Positions 1 to 7,067 are shown, numbered from the stretch's first letter. The stretch is 7,067 nt of DNA from Planctomycetota bacterium (GCA_019347795.1 JAHWKS010000278.1:1-7067), one strand, 5' to 3'. Notes: generated from the letters alone by a model not told the origin. Program-made: numbers and translations.

Positions 1-1
1 C

Positions 2-1420
<1,419 letters not shown>

Positions 1421-1485
1421 TTACCGGCCTGCGGAGGGGGCGGGAATGGAAACCGGACGGCAAAACACCCGCATTCCGGCTCATC

Positions 1486-1514
1486 GTGACTTTACACGCG
1501 AGTCGTGCTAAGCT
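1486..1514 (+). promoter_or_regulatory. Possible sigma70-type promoter of the first TA module
   Basis: GTGACT (1486-1491) and TAAGCT (1509-1514) are 17 bp apart, and the -10 is preceded by TGC, an extended -10 feature. The expected start near 1521 leaves a short leader that still contains AAGGA (1523-1527), 7 nt before the ATG at 1535. Both hexamers match the consensus only partly, so this is a candidate based on position and spacing. Confidence 0.35.
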
Positions 1515-1534
1515 CGGCGGAAAAGGATCGTGCG

Positions 1535-1809
1535 ATGACCATTACCCTTCCTCCTGACTTGGAGCGTGTTGTTTCCCAGGCTATCGCTTCGGGCGGCTTC
1601 GCCAGCCCTGACGAGGTGCTGCGCGAAGCATTGACCCTACTGGGGCGACGGGATGAGGCGCCGGCAAAGCTCGCGGAGAGGGAGAGTGCGCCCGCGCTTG
1701 CGAAAGAGGAGTGGAAGATCCGGCTACGAGATTGGAGCGCGCGGCATCCCTCGGTACGCACGAGGTTGATGTGTGCCGGAACTCCATCTATAGCGAGCGT
1801 GGGGAATGA
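1535..1809 (+). pseudogene. ParD/CopG-like antitoxin, frameshifted near its C-terminus
   Basis: The ATG at 1535 has AAGGA 7 nt upstream. The first ~72 residues begin MTITLPPDLERVV and continue with SPDEVLREAL, typical of ribbon-helix-helix ParD-like antitoxins that bind DNA as dimers and neutralise a partner toxin. The original frame then runs into unrelated sequence and stays open to 1993. In another frame, codons from 1759 read HEVDVCRNSIYSERGE and stop at 1807-1809. This is the kind of acidic tail (SRESIY..RGE) seen on antitoxins paired with PIN toxins. One lost base (or two gained) at about 1748-1758 would join the halves into a protein of about 91 residues. The recovered stop overlaps the ATG of the toxin remnant as ATGA, the usual TA coupling. 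The frameshift is directly visible; its biological reality depends on read accuracy. Confidence 0.75.
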
Positions 1810-1862
1810 ACGTCCTAATCGACTCGAACATCCTGCTCCGGCTTGCACATCGCCGGACCGGC
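1806..1862 (+). pseudogene. N-terminal stub of a VapC-type PIN-domain toxin
   Basis: The ATG at 1806 overlaps the recovered antitoxin stop. The first residues MNVLIDSNILLRLAH match the start of PIN ribonuclease toxins, including the first acidic metal-binding residue (D6) and the following N-x-LL. After about 19 residues the similarity ends: the frame continues to 2099 but shows none of the later acidic residues or the helical pattern of the family, which is usually about 130 residues long. No other frame between 1863 and 1989 restores it. I read this as a deletion that removed most of the toxin and brought the next TA module close; 1863-1989 remains unexplained. It is very unlikely to be an active nuclease. 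Confidence 0.6.
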
Positions 1863-1989
1863 GCCGTAATTCCTCCCGAACTCGCCCCGAAACTTCGCTT
1901 GCGGCAACACCGAGCCAGGCACCTATCCGCGCGAGAATCGCGCCCCAAGGGGATTGCTCGCGTACGTCCTCCCGAGGACAATTTCATGT

Positions 1990-2193
1990 ATGAACCTTAC
2001 CCCGCAACAACTGCAGGCATTGGAGAAAGGAGAGCCCGTCAACGTCGTTGTCGGCCGGACGCGGTGCGTTCTTGTCCGGGAAGACGTGTATCGAGATGAG
2101 GCCGAGTACGACGCGCCGACGGAAGAGGAAATCGACCTGCTCGCTTGCCACGCGGCGGACTTGATCCAAGACGATCTCGATGAGCCTCTATGA
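1990..2193 (+). CDS. Small antitoxin-like protein of a MazF/PemK-type module
   Basis: The 67-residue protein begins MNLTPQQLQALEKGEPV; GAGG at 1974-1977 is a possible but distant Shine-Dalgarno. A TTG at 1954 in the same frame would add 12 residues, but the conserved-looking sequence begins at the ATG. The first half (EPVNVVVGRTRCVLVREDVY) looks like a compact beta-rich segment, and the second half is strongly acidic (EEEIDLL, DLIQDDLDEPL), as expected for an antitoxin tail that wraps around a basic toxin. Its stop overlaps the start of the following MazF-like gene as ATGA, a typical antitoxin-toxin arrangement. Assignment rests mainly on this coupling and on resemblance to small antitoxins next to PemK/MazF genes; it is not a clear AbrB-type MazE. 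It appears intact although its toxin partner is not. Confidence 0.7.
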   Translation: MNLTPQQLQALEKGEPVNVVVGRTRCVLVREDVYRDEAEYDAPTEEEIDLLACHAADLIQDDLDEPL

Positions 2194-2547
2194 ACATTCA
2201 ACGCGGCGATGTGCTCAAGGCGAGGTTTCCTCACGCCGCCGGAGGCAAAGGGAAGAAGCGGCCGGTGGTGCTGGTTCAGGCCGATGCGTACAACGGCCGG
2301 CTGCGGCACGCCGTCGTCGCACAAATGACGAGCAACCTGGCCGAGAGAAACGATCCCGCCTGCTTGTTCATTGAAGCCGCCAGCGCCGTCGGCCAAGCCG
2401 CGGGCCCTCACGCAGGACTCACTGATTTTGGGCTATATGCTCTCGGTCATGAGCGAAAGCCTTCTCCAGGAAAAGATCGGCCGCCTTCCTGCCGAAGCCA
2501 TGCAACAACTCGACGCCTGCCTGAAGGCCGCCCTCGATTTATCGTAA
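2190..2547 (+). pseudogene. MazF/PemK-type endoribonuclease toxin, broken by a 1-base insertion
   Basis: The gene starts at the ATGA overlap with the antitoxin. Residues 1-72 are a good MazF/PemK core: RGDVLKARFPH at 5-15, KKRPVVLVQ at 22-30 (with the conserved Arg24), and the MTSN motif at 46-49 containing the family's active-site Thr (T47). After Gly72 the frame is lost: GGGCCC at 2402-2407 has one more C than expected. Skipping it, codons from 2407 read LTQDSLILGYMLSVMS and then KIGRLPAEAMQQLDACLKAA, the standard C-terminal strand and helix, ending with TAA at 2545-2547. The restored protein has 118 residues, the normal family length. As it stands, the frame continues into unrelated sequence to 2756, adding a foreign tail in place of the dimer-forming helix. 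MazF-type enzymes cut mRNA at short motifs; this copy is probably inactive unless the base is a sequencing error. Confidence 0.85.
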
Positions 2548-2594
2548 CGGGTTCGGAGATATCGCCGGACCCGCGGCCGCGAACCGCCGATTCT

Positions 2595-2643
2595 CCGAAT
2601 CCCCGCGCCGCGGGGGGAATTCGGTTCCTGGAACCCTTTTCTT
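2595..2643 (+). terminator. Possible terminator after the MazF-like gene
   Basis: CCGAATCCCCGC (2595-2606) pairs with GCGGGG (2610-2615) and ATTCGG (2619-2624), giving a strong stem with a 3-nt bulge. Directly after it, GGTTC/GAACC (2623-2635) forms a second small hairpin followed by CTTTTCTT. It sits about 50 bp after the toxin stop. The T-rich run is short and interrupted, so this is only a candidate intrinsic terminator. Confidence 0.35.
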
Positions 2644-2732
2644 CACGCTTCTTGACCGGTTGTCGCTTCTTCTATTTCGCCCGAATTCCTCCACCGCCTG
2701 GTCACCGGAGGCCCGGAACCCTCGAATCTGCG

Positions 2733-2780
2733 AAAAAAAAATGCTGGGACACTTGACGGGCGGCCGCTGGGATGTATACT
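2733..2780 (+). promoter_or_regulatory. Strong sigma70-type promoter with upstream A-tract
   Basis: TTGACG (2753-2758) and TATACT (2775-2780) are near-consensus hexamers separated by 16 bp. Nine A's in a row at 2733-2741 fall at about -54 to -46 from the expected start near 2787, where an UP element would contact the RNA polymerase alpha subunit. A direct repeat GCTGGGA (2743-2749 and 2766-2772, 23 bp apart) flanks the -35 and could be an operator. No credible gene follows within about 800 bp; the first downstream sequence is the symmetric repeat block. It may drive an untranslated RNA or be the remains of a lost gene's control region. Confidence 0.55.
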
Positions 2781-2922
2781 GATGTTCATTAACAGCTTTC
2801 GCGTCGGCTTTGCTGTAGATGTCCCCTTCCAGGCCGACACGTGGCGAGGGCGGCTGGCGCCGTCGGTTATGCGGTTTGTGGTTGCGCAGTTTCCTCCGCC
2901 CCGAAGGGGCGAAGCCGTGTAG

Positions 2923-2942
2923 CCAGGAGCGTAAGCTCCTGG
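2923..2942. repeat. 8-bp stem hairpin with GTAA loop
   Basis: CCAGGAGC and GCTCCTGG form a perfect stem around GTAA, a GNRA-type tetraloop if transcribed rightward. It is the middle hairpin of the left repeat unit, and its counterpart is the TTAC hairpin at 3057-3076. The two stems differ (CCAGGAGC versus CCACGGGC) in ways that keep each one paired, consistent with selection on the fold or with separately evolved family copies. Confidence 0.8.
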
Positions 2943-3056
2943 AACGGCGAAAACGCCAATCATTTCCGCTTAGCCCCGAAGGGGCGACAGAAGGACGTCG
3001 CCGCCGTTGCTGTCGCCCCTTCGGGGCTTCAAAAAAACGTTGGATTGTGGCCGTGT

Positions 3057-3076
3057 CCACGGGCTTACGCCCGTGG
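3057..3076. repeat. 8-bp stem hairpin with TTAC loop (inverted partner)
   Basis: CCACGGGC and GCCCGTGG form a perfect stem around TTAC, which is GTAA on the minus strand. It is the mirror counterpart of the hairpin at 2923-2942 in the right repeat unit and is followed by CTAAACGCC, matching the TAGCCA context of the left copy in reverse. Confidence 0.8.
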
Positions 3077-3243
3077 CTAAACGCCTGCGCCCCTCCGGGG
3101 CGATCAAAACGCACAACTTCAAAAACTTACGCGTCGGGCTTCCTTCGACTGCTGTGCCGCCATGAACCCGTCGATTCATCCGATTTGCCGGCTGTTTCCC
3201 AGGATGCTTGAGGAGGAGTTGAAGCGATTCGCTGAGGATATTC

Positions 3244-3303
3244 GCCGGGGCGGCGGTTCCAGGAGGGCGCAAATTTGCGCCCTCCTGGAATCGCTTCCCC
3301 GGC
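3244..3303. repeat. Long palindrome with a 34-bp perfect core
   Basis: The core at 3257-3290 is a perfect palindrome with 17-base arms running from TTCCAGGAGGGCGCAAA to its complement. Outside it, six unpaired bases on each side (CGGCGG and TCGCTT) are followed by further pairing of GCCGGGG (3244-3250) with CCCCGGC (3297-3303). The total could extrude as a 60-nt cruciform or, if transcribed, fold as a hairpin with an internal loop. GAAGCGATT (3221-3229) is also inverted at 3289-3297, offering an alternative pairing. There is no T-run beside it, so it is not a standard terminator. Confidence 0.85.
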
Positions 3304-3320
3304 AAAAGAAAATCACCGCT

Positions 3321-3340
3321 GGCGCAAAATGCGCCCCCTG
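3321..3340. repeat. Shorter related palindrome
   Basis: GGCGCA-AAA-TGCGCC (3321-3335) is a small hairpin followed by CCCTGG and then AAGCG. The same order (GGCGCAAA..TTGCGCC, then CCTGGAA and CGC) occurs in the core at 3257-3290, so this looks like a diverged direct copy of half of that element. Confidence 0.55.
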
Positions 3341-3472
3341 GAAGCGGCGTTGAAGGAGAACCGACAATCCGGCAACGCTCATCCGTCATCGGTAGAAACC
3401 GGAGATCATGAGGCGTAGAATCCGGGCTGGTGTGCCGCGCCCGCGACCTGCGGAGTTTACTTGCGGGTGGCT

Positions 3473-3540
3473 GCGGCGGAGCGCAGCGACGCCCCAGCGA
3501 TTAGCGCCAATTGTGCTGGGGCGTCGCTGCGCTCCGCCGC
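3473..3540. repeat. 26-bp perfect inverted repeat with 16-bp spacer
   Basis: The left arm (3473-3498, starting GCGGCGGAGCGCAGCGACG) is the exact reverse complement of the right arm (3515-3540). The spacer at 3499-3514 begins GATTAGCGCC. With one indel the pairing extends outward through GGCT/AGCC. It lies 61 bp before the glpK ATG and would be a very stable obstacle or cruciform. It has no T-run and lies inside an upstream in-frame extension of glpK, which argues against that extension being coding. Confidence 0.85.
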
Positions 3541-3564
3541 CAGCCGCCCTTTGGCTCGCTCCAC

Positions 3565-3601
3565 GGAGGAAGGTCCCGCTCGGCAAGCGGGACGTACACG
3601 C
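3565..3601 (+). promoter_or_regulatory. glpK leader: Shine-Dalgarno followed by a hairpin
   Basis: GGAGGAAGG (3565-3573) is a near-perfect Shine-Dalgarno, but it ends 28 nt before the ATG at 3602, too far for normal use. Between them, GTCCCGCT (3573-3580) and AGCGGGAC (3586-3593) form an 8-bp stem with a 5-nt loop. If folded, the hairpin would bring GGAGGA to an effective distance of about 10 nt. Translation could then depend on the fold; this is an inference from spacing. Confidence 0.45.
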
Positions 3602-5092
<1,491 letters not shown>

Positions 5093-5135
5093 CGCTGATC
5101 ATCAAGCTCCATCCTATCGAATACCGGACGCCCGC

Positions 5136-5372
5136 ATGACCGGTCCCGTCGCAGACTATTTTGTCGCCGCCGTCTCCGTCATTCTCGGCCTGGCGATGCT
5201 CCTCTCGTCGCTCTTTGATTGGAGCCGCCTGTTTCGCCTTCCCAAGGCGCGCTGGCTGGAGGAGCGATCGGGACGAACTGCGGCGCGGCTGGTGATCGGG
5301 ACACTCGGGGCCGCGTTGATCGTGCTTGGCATCGCCATTGCAGGCGGCTTTGCTCCCAACGCGACTTCATGA
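5136..5372 (+). CDS. Small two-helix membrane protein, Imm17-like
   Basis: The protein has 78 residues. A first hydrophobic helix spans about 8-27 (VAAVSVILGLAMLLSSLF), followed by a charged loop with DWSRLFRLPKARWLEERSGR (28-47) and a second hydrophobic helix at about 51-71. The pattern of a helix, DW, a basic loop, then GR-x-AAR leading into a Gly-rich helix (GTLGAALIVLG) is like the Imm17 family of small putative immunity proteins. The match is by pattern only and such short membrane proteins are easily confused. It lies 43 bp after glpK on the same strand and could be co-transcribed, though no matching toxin is visible nearby. No good Shine-Dalgarno precedes the ATG. A function in glycerol uptake is not supported by anything in the sequence. 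Confidence 0.65.
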   Translation: MTGPVADYFVAAVSVILGLAMLLSSLFDWSRLFRLPKARWLEERSGRTAARLVIGTLGAALIVLGIAIAGGFAPNATS

Positions 5373-5420
5373 TTCTCGGCACACGTAAGGCGGCCGGACA
5401 ACTCGGAAAACGGATGAACC

Positions 5421-5499
5421 ATGGAGCCGCGAGACGGCTATCACGCTGGGCGTGGAGGATCTGGAGCGAGCGACTCGCTTCTACGAAGATGCAGGTTAG
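5421..5499 (+). pseudogene. N-terminal fragment of a VOC/glyoxalase-family gene, frameshifted
   Basis: From the ATG at 5421 the frame reads MEPR; one base later, codons from 5434 read TAITLGVEDLERATRFYEDAG and stop at 5497-5499. ITLGVxDLERxxxFY is the characteristic first strand and helix of vicinal oxygen chelate (VOC/glyoxalase) domains, normally followed by about 100 more residues. Here the similarity ends at the point where the convergent gene on the other strand ends. Both a frameshift of one extra base near 5431-5433 and a C-terminal truncation are implied. It cannot encode a functional enzyme. Confidence 0.6.
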
Positions 5500-5515
5500 A
5501 AAGCGCCTTCGGCGC
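5496..5515 (-). terminator. Weak terminator-like hairpin at the end of the coiled-coil gene
   Basis: On the minus strand GCGCC-GAA-GGCGC (5515-5503) is followed by TTTCTAA, overlapping the last codons and stop. The stem is only 5 bp and the T-run short, so termination here is possible but weakly supported. Confidence 0.25.
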
Positions 5516-6935
5516 CGCGGGCGGGAGGCCGGCGCGGTCGGAAGCCGGGAGCGGCGGGCTGCGCCTCGCCCCGCGGGGCTGCCCCGCGCGGCTGGGGCTG
5601 GGCCGCGGGCGCCTCTTCGGCCATGGCGCCGCCGGCGCCGCCCAACGGGACGGTGCGAGAGCCCGACTTGTAACCCATCAGCGCGAGGAAGCGAGGCAAC
5701 GGCATCAGCTCCACGCCCTTCAGCGCCGCTTCGTCGTACAGTCGGGCATAGGCGGCGAGGGCCTGCTGCCCCGCCGTCTCATCCGGACGCTCGCCGATGA
5801 TCAGGTACCGGGTATTAACGGTCATGTTACCCGCCACATTGCCGGTGGCGTCCACTTCGGCGTCGATCACGCCGCCGTTGGCGTAGATGATGTTGCGGAG
5901 AAGCTCCTTATCCTCTTGCCCGTCGCCGTTGATGTCGATCATGCCCGCCACGGCGAAGTGCAGGAATTGCCCGGGCCGCCAGGCCGGGGTGTAAATCAGG
6001 TCGCCCTGCACGATCGGATTCGACTGGTCCTCGTCCAAAATGCGGGCTTCGGCGAGGTGGCGGTCAATCAGCTTCGTGACCTCGATCCGGCCTTTTACAT
6101 GCTCCGGCGAGTACTCGTTGACGTTCTGATCGTACACGCTGAAGTTGGTGTGCCGCTGCAGGCCGTCTCCCAATCCCAGGTCGATCCACACGATCCGATC
6201 GCCGGGATTGACGAAGGTGATCCGCCCGTGGGCGGTCTCGAAGCTGGTTTGCTCGCGCTCCCGCTTCTGATCCAGGAGCGACCGCCTGGCTTCTTCCAGT
6301 GTCTTGATCTTGGCGGCGTACTGCTCCTGGGCCTGGGTGGCCTGCGTTGTGACCGCCGTGATCTCTTGATCCTTGGTCGTCAGCCGGCCGGCCAACTGCT
6401 GCCTTTCGGTGTTGAGCCGGGTCCGCTCGGCGCCGAATTGGGTGCGTTCGTCCTGGTACGTCGTTACCGCGGTTTGAAACTTCTGATCGGCCGCGGCAAT
6501 CTGCTGGGCCGCGTTCTCCTCGGCCGTTTGCTTTTCGGCCAGCGCTTGTTGCTCTCGCCGTTCGGCATCGACCGCGCGGGCGTGACGGGCCAGAGCCGCC
6601 AACTCCAAGTGCTCGGGGAGCGTGCGGTAGTTCTTGGGATCGGTGTCGGCGTAATTGGAATCGAACTTGGCCATGTCTTCGGCGAAGTTCTTTTCGATCA
6701 CCGCCATTTGCTCGGCGATGTCGTAGCCGAGCATCTCCTTCAGCCGCTGATTGTCGGTGAGGGCGGCGTCGCGCTGGGCGTTGGCGTCTTGAATCTGCTG
6801 CTGGGCGGCGTCGGCCTGGGCCCCCAACTCCTCCGCCTTGCGGAAGTAGACGTACGTGGTCACCGCCAGCGCGATCGTGATCAGCACGAACACAATCAAA
6901 GCGGCTTGTAATCCTTGATTCTCACGAGAAGCCAT
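5496..6935 (-). CDS. Membrane-anchored coiled-coil protein with beta-rich and possible BRCT-like C-terminal domains
   Basis: The protein has 479 residues starting MASRENQGLQ; AGGGAA lies 6 nt before this ATG, and a GTG at 7031 would add 32 residues without hydrophobic or conserved features. One transmembrane helix (about 9-31) is followed by Gln/Ala/Glu-rich coiled coil (about 32-80 and 120-230). Residues 235-270 (HGRITFVNPGDRIVWIDLG, then GDGLQRHTNFSVYD) look like a small beta-barrel, similar in pattern to SH3-like modules of envelope or flagellar proteins. Residues about 323-422 show HFAVAGMID, LLRNIIYANGGVID, NTRYLIIGERPD and GVELMPLPRFLALMGY, the order expected for a BRCT-like fold; D-x-N-x-DG-x-x-D at 334-342 could bind calcium. 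The tail (430-479) is Ala/Pro/Arg-rich. The N-terminal anchor suggests an inner-membrane protein; orientation is not determined. Function unknown; it converges on the VOC fragment. Confidence 0.85.
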   Translation of the reverse strand: MASRENQGLQAALIVFVLITIALAVTTYVYFRKAEELGAQADAAQQQIQDANAQRDAALTDNQRLKEMLGYDIAEQMAVIEKNFAEDMAKFDSNYADTDPKNYRTLPEHLELAALARHARAVDAERREQQALAEKQTAEENAAQQIAAADQKFQTAVTTYQDERTQFGAERTRLNTERQQLAGRLTTKDQEITAVTTQATQAQEQYAAKIKTLEEARRSLLDQKREREQTSFETAHGRITFVNPGDRIVWIDLGLGDGLQRHTNFSVYDQNVNEYSPEHVKGRIEVTKLIDRHLAEARILDEDQSNPIVQGDLIYTPAWRPGQFLHFAVAGMIDINGDGQEDKELLRNIIYANGGVIDAEVDATGNVAGNMTVNTRYLIIGERPDETAGQQALAAYARLYDEAALKGVELMPLPRFLALMGYKSGSRTVPLGGAGGAMAEEAPAAQPQPRGAAPRGEAQPAAPGFRPRRPPARGAEGAF

Positions 6936-7067
6936 GACAAGTTCCCTAGGCAAACGGTGCGGCGGAACGCCAACCGAAAGAAGACGAGAGATGCGGCAAA
7001 AAGGCGGAAACGCGTCCCGCCGGTCCTGCACTACAAGTTCGCGAAAGGGGTAACCGTTATTCCCCCT

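Larger units (their letters stand above)
2898..3102. repeat. Composite 205-bp imperfect palindrome: two inverted copies of a ~100-bp repeat unit
   Basis: The left half (about 2898-2990) carries three small hairpins in order: GCCCC-GAA-GGGGC (2898-2910), a GTAA-loop hairpin (2923-2942) and GCCCC-GAA-GGGGC again (2973-2985). The right half (about 3010-3102) is its reverse complement: GCCCC-TTC-GGGGC (3015-3027), a TTAC-loop hairpin (3057-3076) and GCCCC-TCC-GGGGC (3089-3101). Hairpin centres mirror each other about position 3000 to within 1 nt. Reverse-complementing the right half and aligning it to the left shows matches between the hairpins as well (TAGCCA, GCGTAAGC, ACGGC, CCAA). The innermost 19 bp (2972-2990 and 3010-3028) are perfectly inverted. 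The layout resembles a REPIN-type pair of inverted REP elements, but no REP-associated transposase lies in the window. Confidence 0.8.
2548..3601. other. Gene-free region of about 1.05 kb with palindromic repeats
   Basis: No open frame here shows a recognisable domain; frames on both strands are broken by or built from palindromes. The region holds a terminator-like hairpin (2595-2643), a good promoter (2733-2780), a symmetric repeat block (2898-3102), two related palindromes (3244-3303 and 3321-3340), a 26-bp inverted repeat (3473-3540) and the glpK leader hairpin (3573-3593). Small open frames at 2782-2922 and 3162-3353 are not convincing. It looks like a landing zone for repetitive elements between two unrelated gene blocks. 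Confidence 0.75.

Noticed and set aside
1443..1477. GGAATG/CATTCC inverted repeat after the FadJ-type gene as a terminator
   Set aside because: Only 6 bp of pairing around a long loop and no T-run.
2402..2410. Programmed +1 frameshifting in the MazF-like gene
   Set aside because: The zero-frame codons are GGC CCT CAC, with no rare or stop codon and no stimulatory signal of a known type; a simple 1-base insertion is the simpler reading.
2782..2922. 46-codon open frame MFINSFRVGF..., right behind the orphan promoter
   Set aside because: Its ATG lies upstream of the expected transcription start near 2787, there is no Shine-Dalgarno, and it ends inside the repeat block. I do not recognise the sequence, so it cannot be supported as a gene.
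3011..3038. Intrinsic terminator at GCCCC-TTC-GGGGC
   Set aside because: It is followed by an A-run, not a T-run, on the + strand, and on the - strand the T-run precedes the hairpin.
2898..3102. CRISPR-like array
   Set aside because: Repeats are in inverted, not direct, order and have no regular unique spacers; no cas gene nearby.
2539..3114. Minus-strand open frame of 191 codons
   Set aside because: It runs across the promoter, the terminator-like hairpin and the repeat block; Arg/Pro-rich with no domain.
3162..3353. 63-codon open frame containing MLEEELKRFAEDIRRG
   Set aside because: The first 30 residues look protein-like, but the second half is translated palindrome; no family recognised.
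3461..3601. Upstream ATG extension of glpK by 47 codons
   Set aside because: It would translate the 26-bp inverted repeat and the leader hairpin; the GlpK family begins right at [12 protein letters not shown].
5421..6911. Open frame of 496 codons on the + strand, opposite the coiled-coil gene
   Set aside because: It is the antisense of a gene with clear domain structure, a Shine-Dalgarno and a membrane anchor; its own translation is Leu/Gly/Val-rich without a domain. Long antisense frames are common in GC-rich DNA.
6936..7031. GTG start adding 32 residues to the coiled-coil protein
   Set aside because: The extension is Arg/Pro-rich and precedes the membrane helix; the ATG at 6935 has AGGGAA at good spacing.

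Overview
The window is GC-rich and reads like a stretch of a Planctomycetota genome. This is an inference from the style of the repeats, the toxin-antitoxin (TA) families and a lineage-type coiled-coil membrane protein; no marker gene proves it. Three long genes are intact and conserved: the 3' part of a FadJ-type fatty-acid oxidation multienzyme (2-1420, +), glycerol kinase glpK (3602-5092, +) and a membrane-anchored coiled-coil protein with a possible BRCT-like C-terminal domain (5496-6935, -).

Layout. 1421-2547 is a small island of two consecutive TA modules. The first is a ParD/CopG-like antitoxin with a VapC-type PIN toxin. Its antitoxin carries a frameshift and its toxin is reduced to about 19 recognisable residues. 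The second is a 67-residue antitoxin with a MazF/PemK-type toxin. Its antitoxin is intact, but its toxin has one extra base that puts its conserved C-terminal helix out of frame. 2548-3601 is about 1.05 kb without a convincing gene. It begins with a terminator-like hairpin and a good sigma70-type promoter with an upstream A-tract. It then holds several palindromic elements, the largest being two inverted copies of a unit of about 100 bp arranged almost perfectly symmetrically around position 3000. glpK follows, with a stable hairpin between its Shine-Dalgarno-like sequence and its ATG. After it come a small two-helix membrane protein resembling Imm17 (5136-5372), a frameshifted N-terminal stub of a VOC/glyoxalase gene (about 5421-5499), and the convergent coiled-coil gene.

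How the parts fit. The FadJ-type enzyme (beta-oxidation) and GlpK (glycerol to glycerol-3-phosphate) both belong to lipid-derived carbon use, but the TA island and repeat cluster separate them, so they do not look like one operon. The decayed genes (two TA genes, a VapC stub, a VOC stub) lie between intact long genes. This suggests real turnover of accessory DNA more than uniformly poor sequence. No CRISPR array, tRNA, rRNA, transposase or phage gene was seen. The least explained parts are the symmetric repeat with its gene-less promoter and the coiled-coil protein's C-terminal domain; no clear new multi-gene system is evident.
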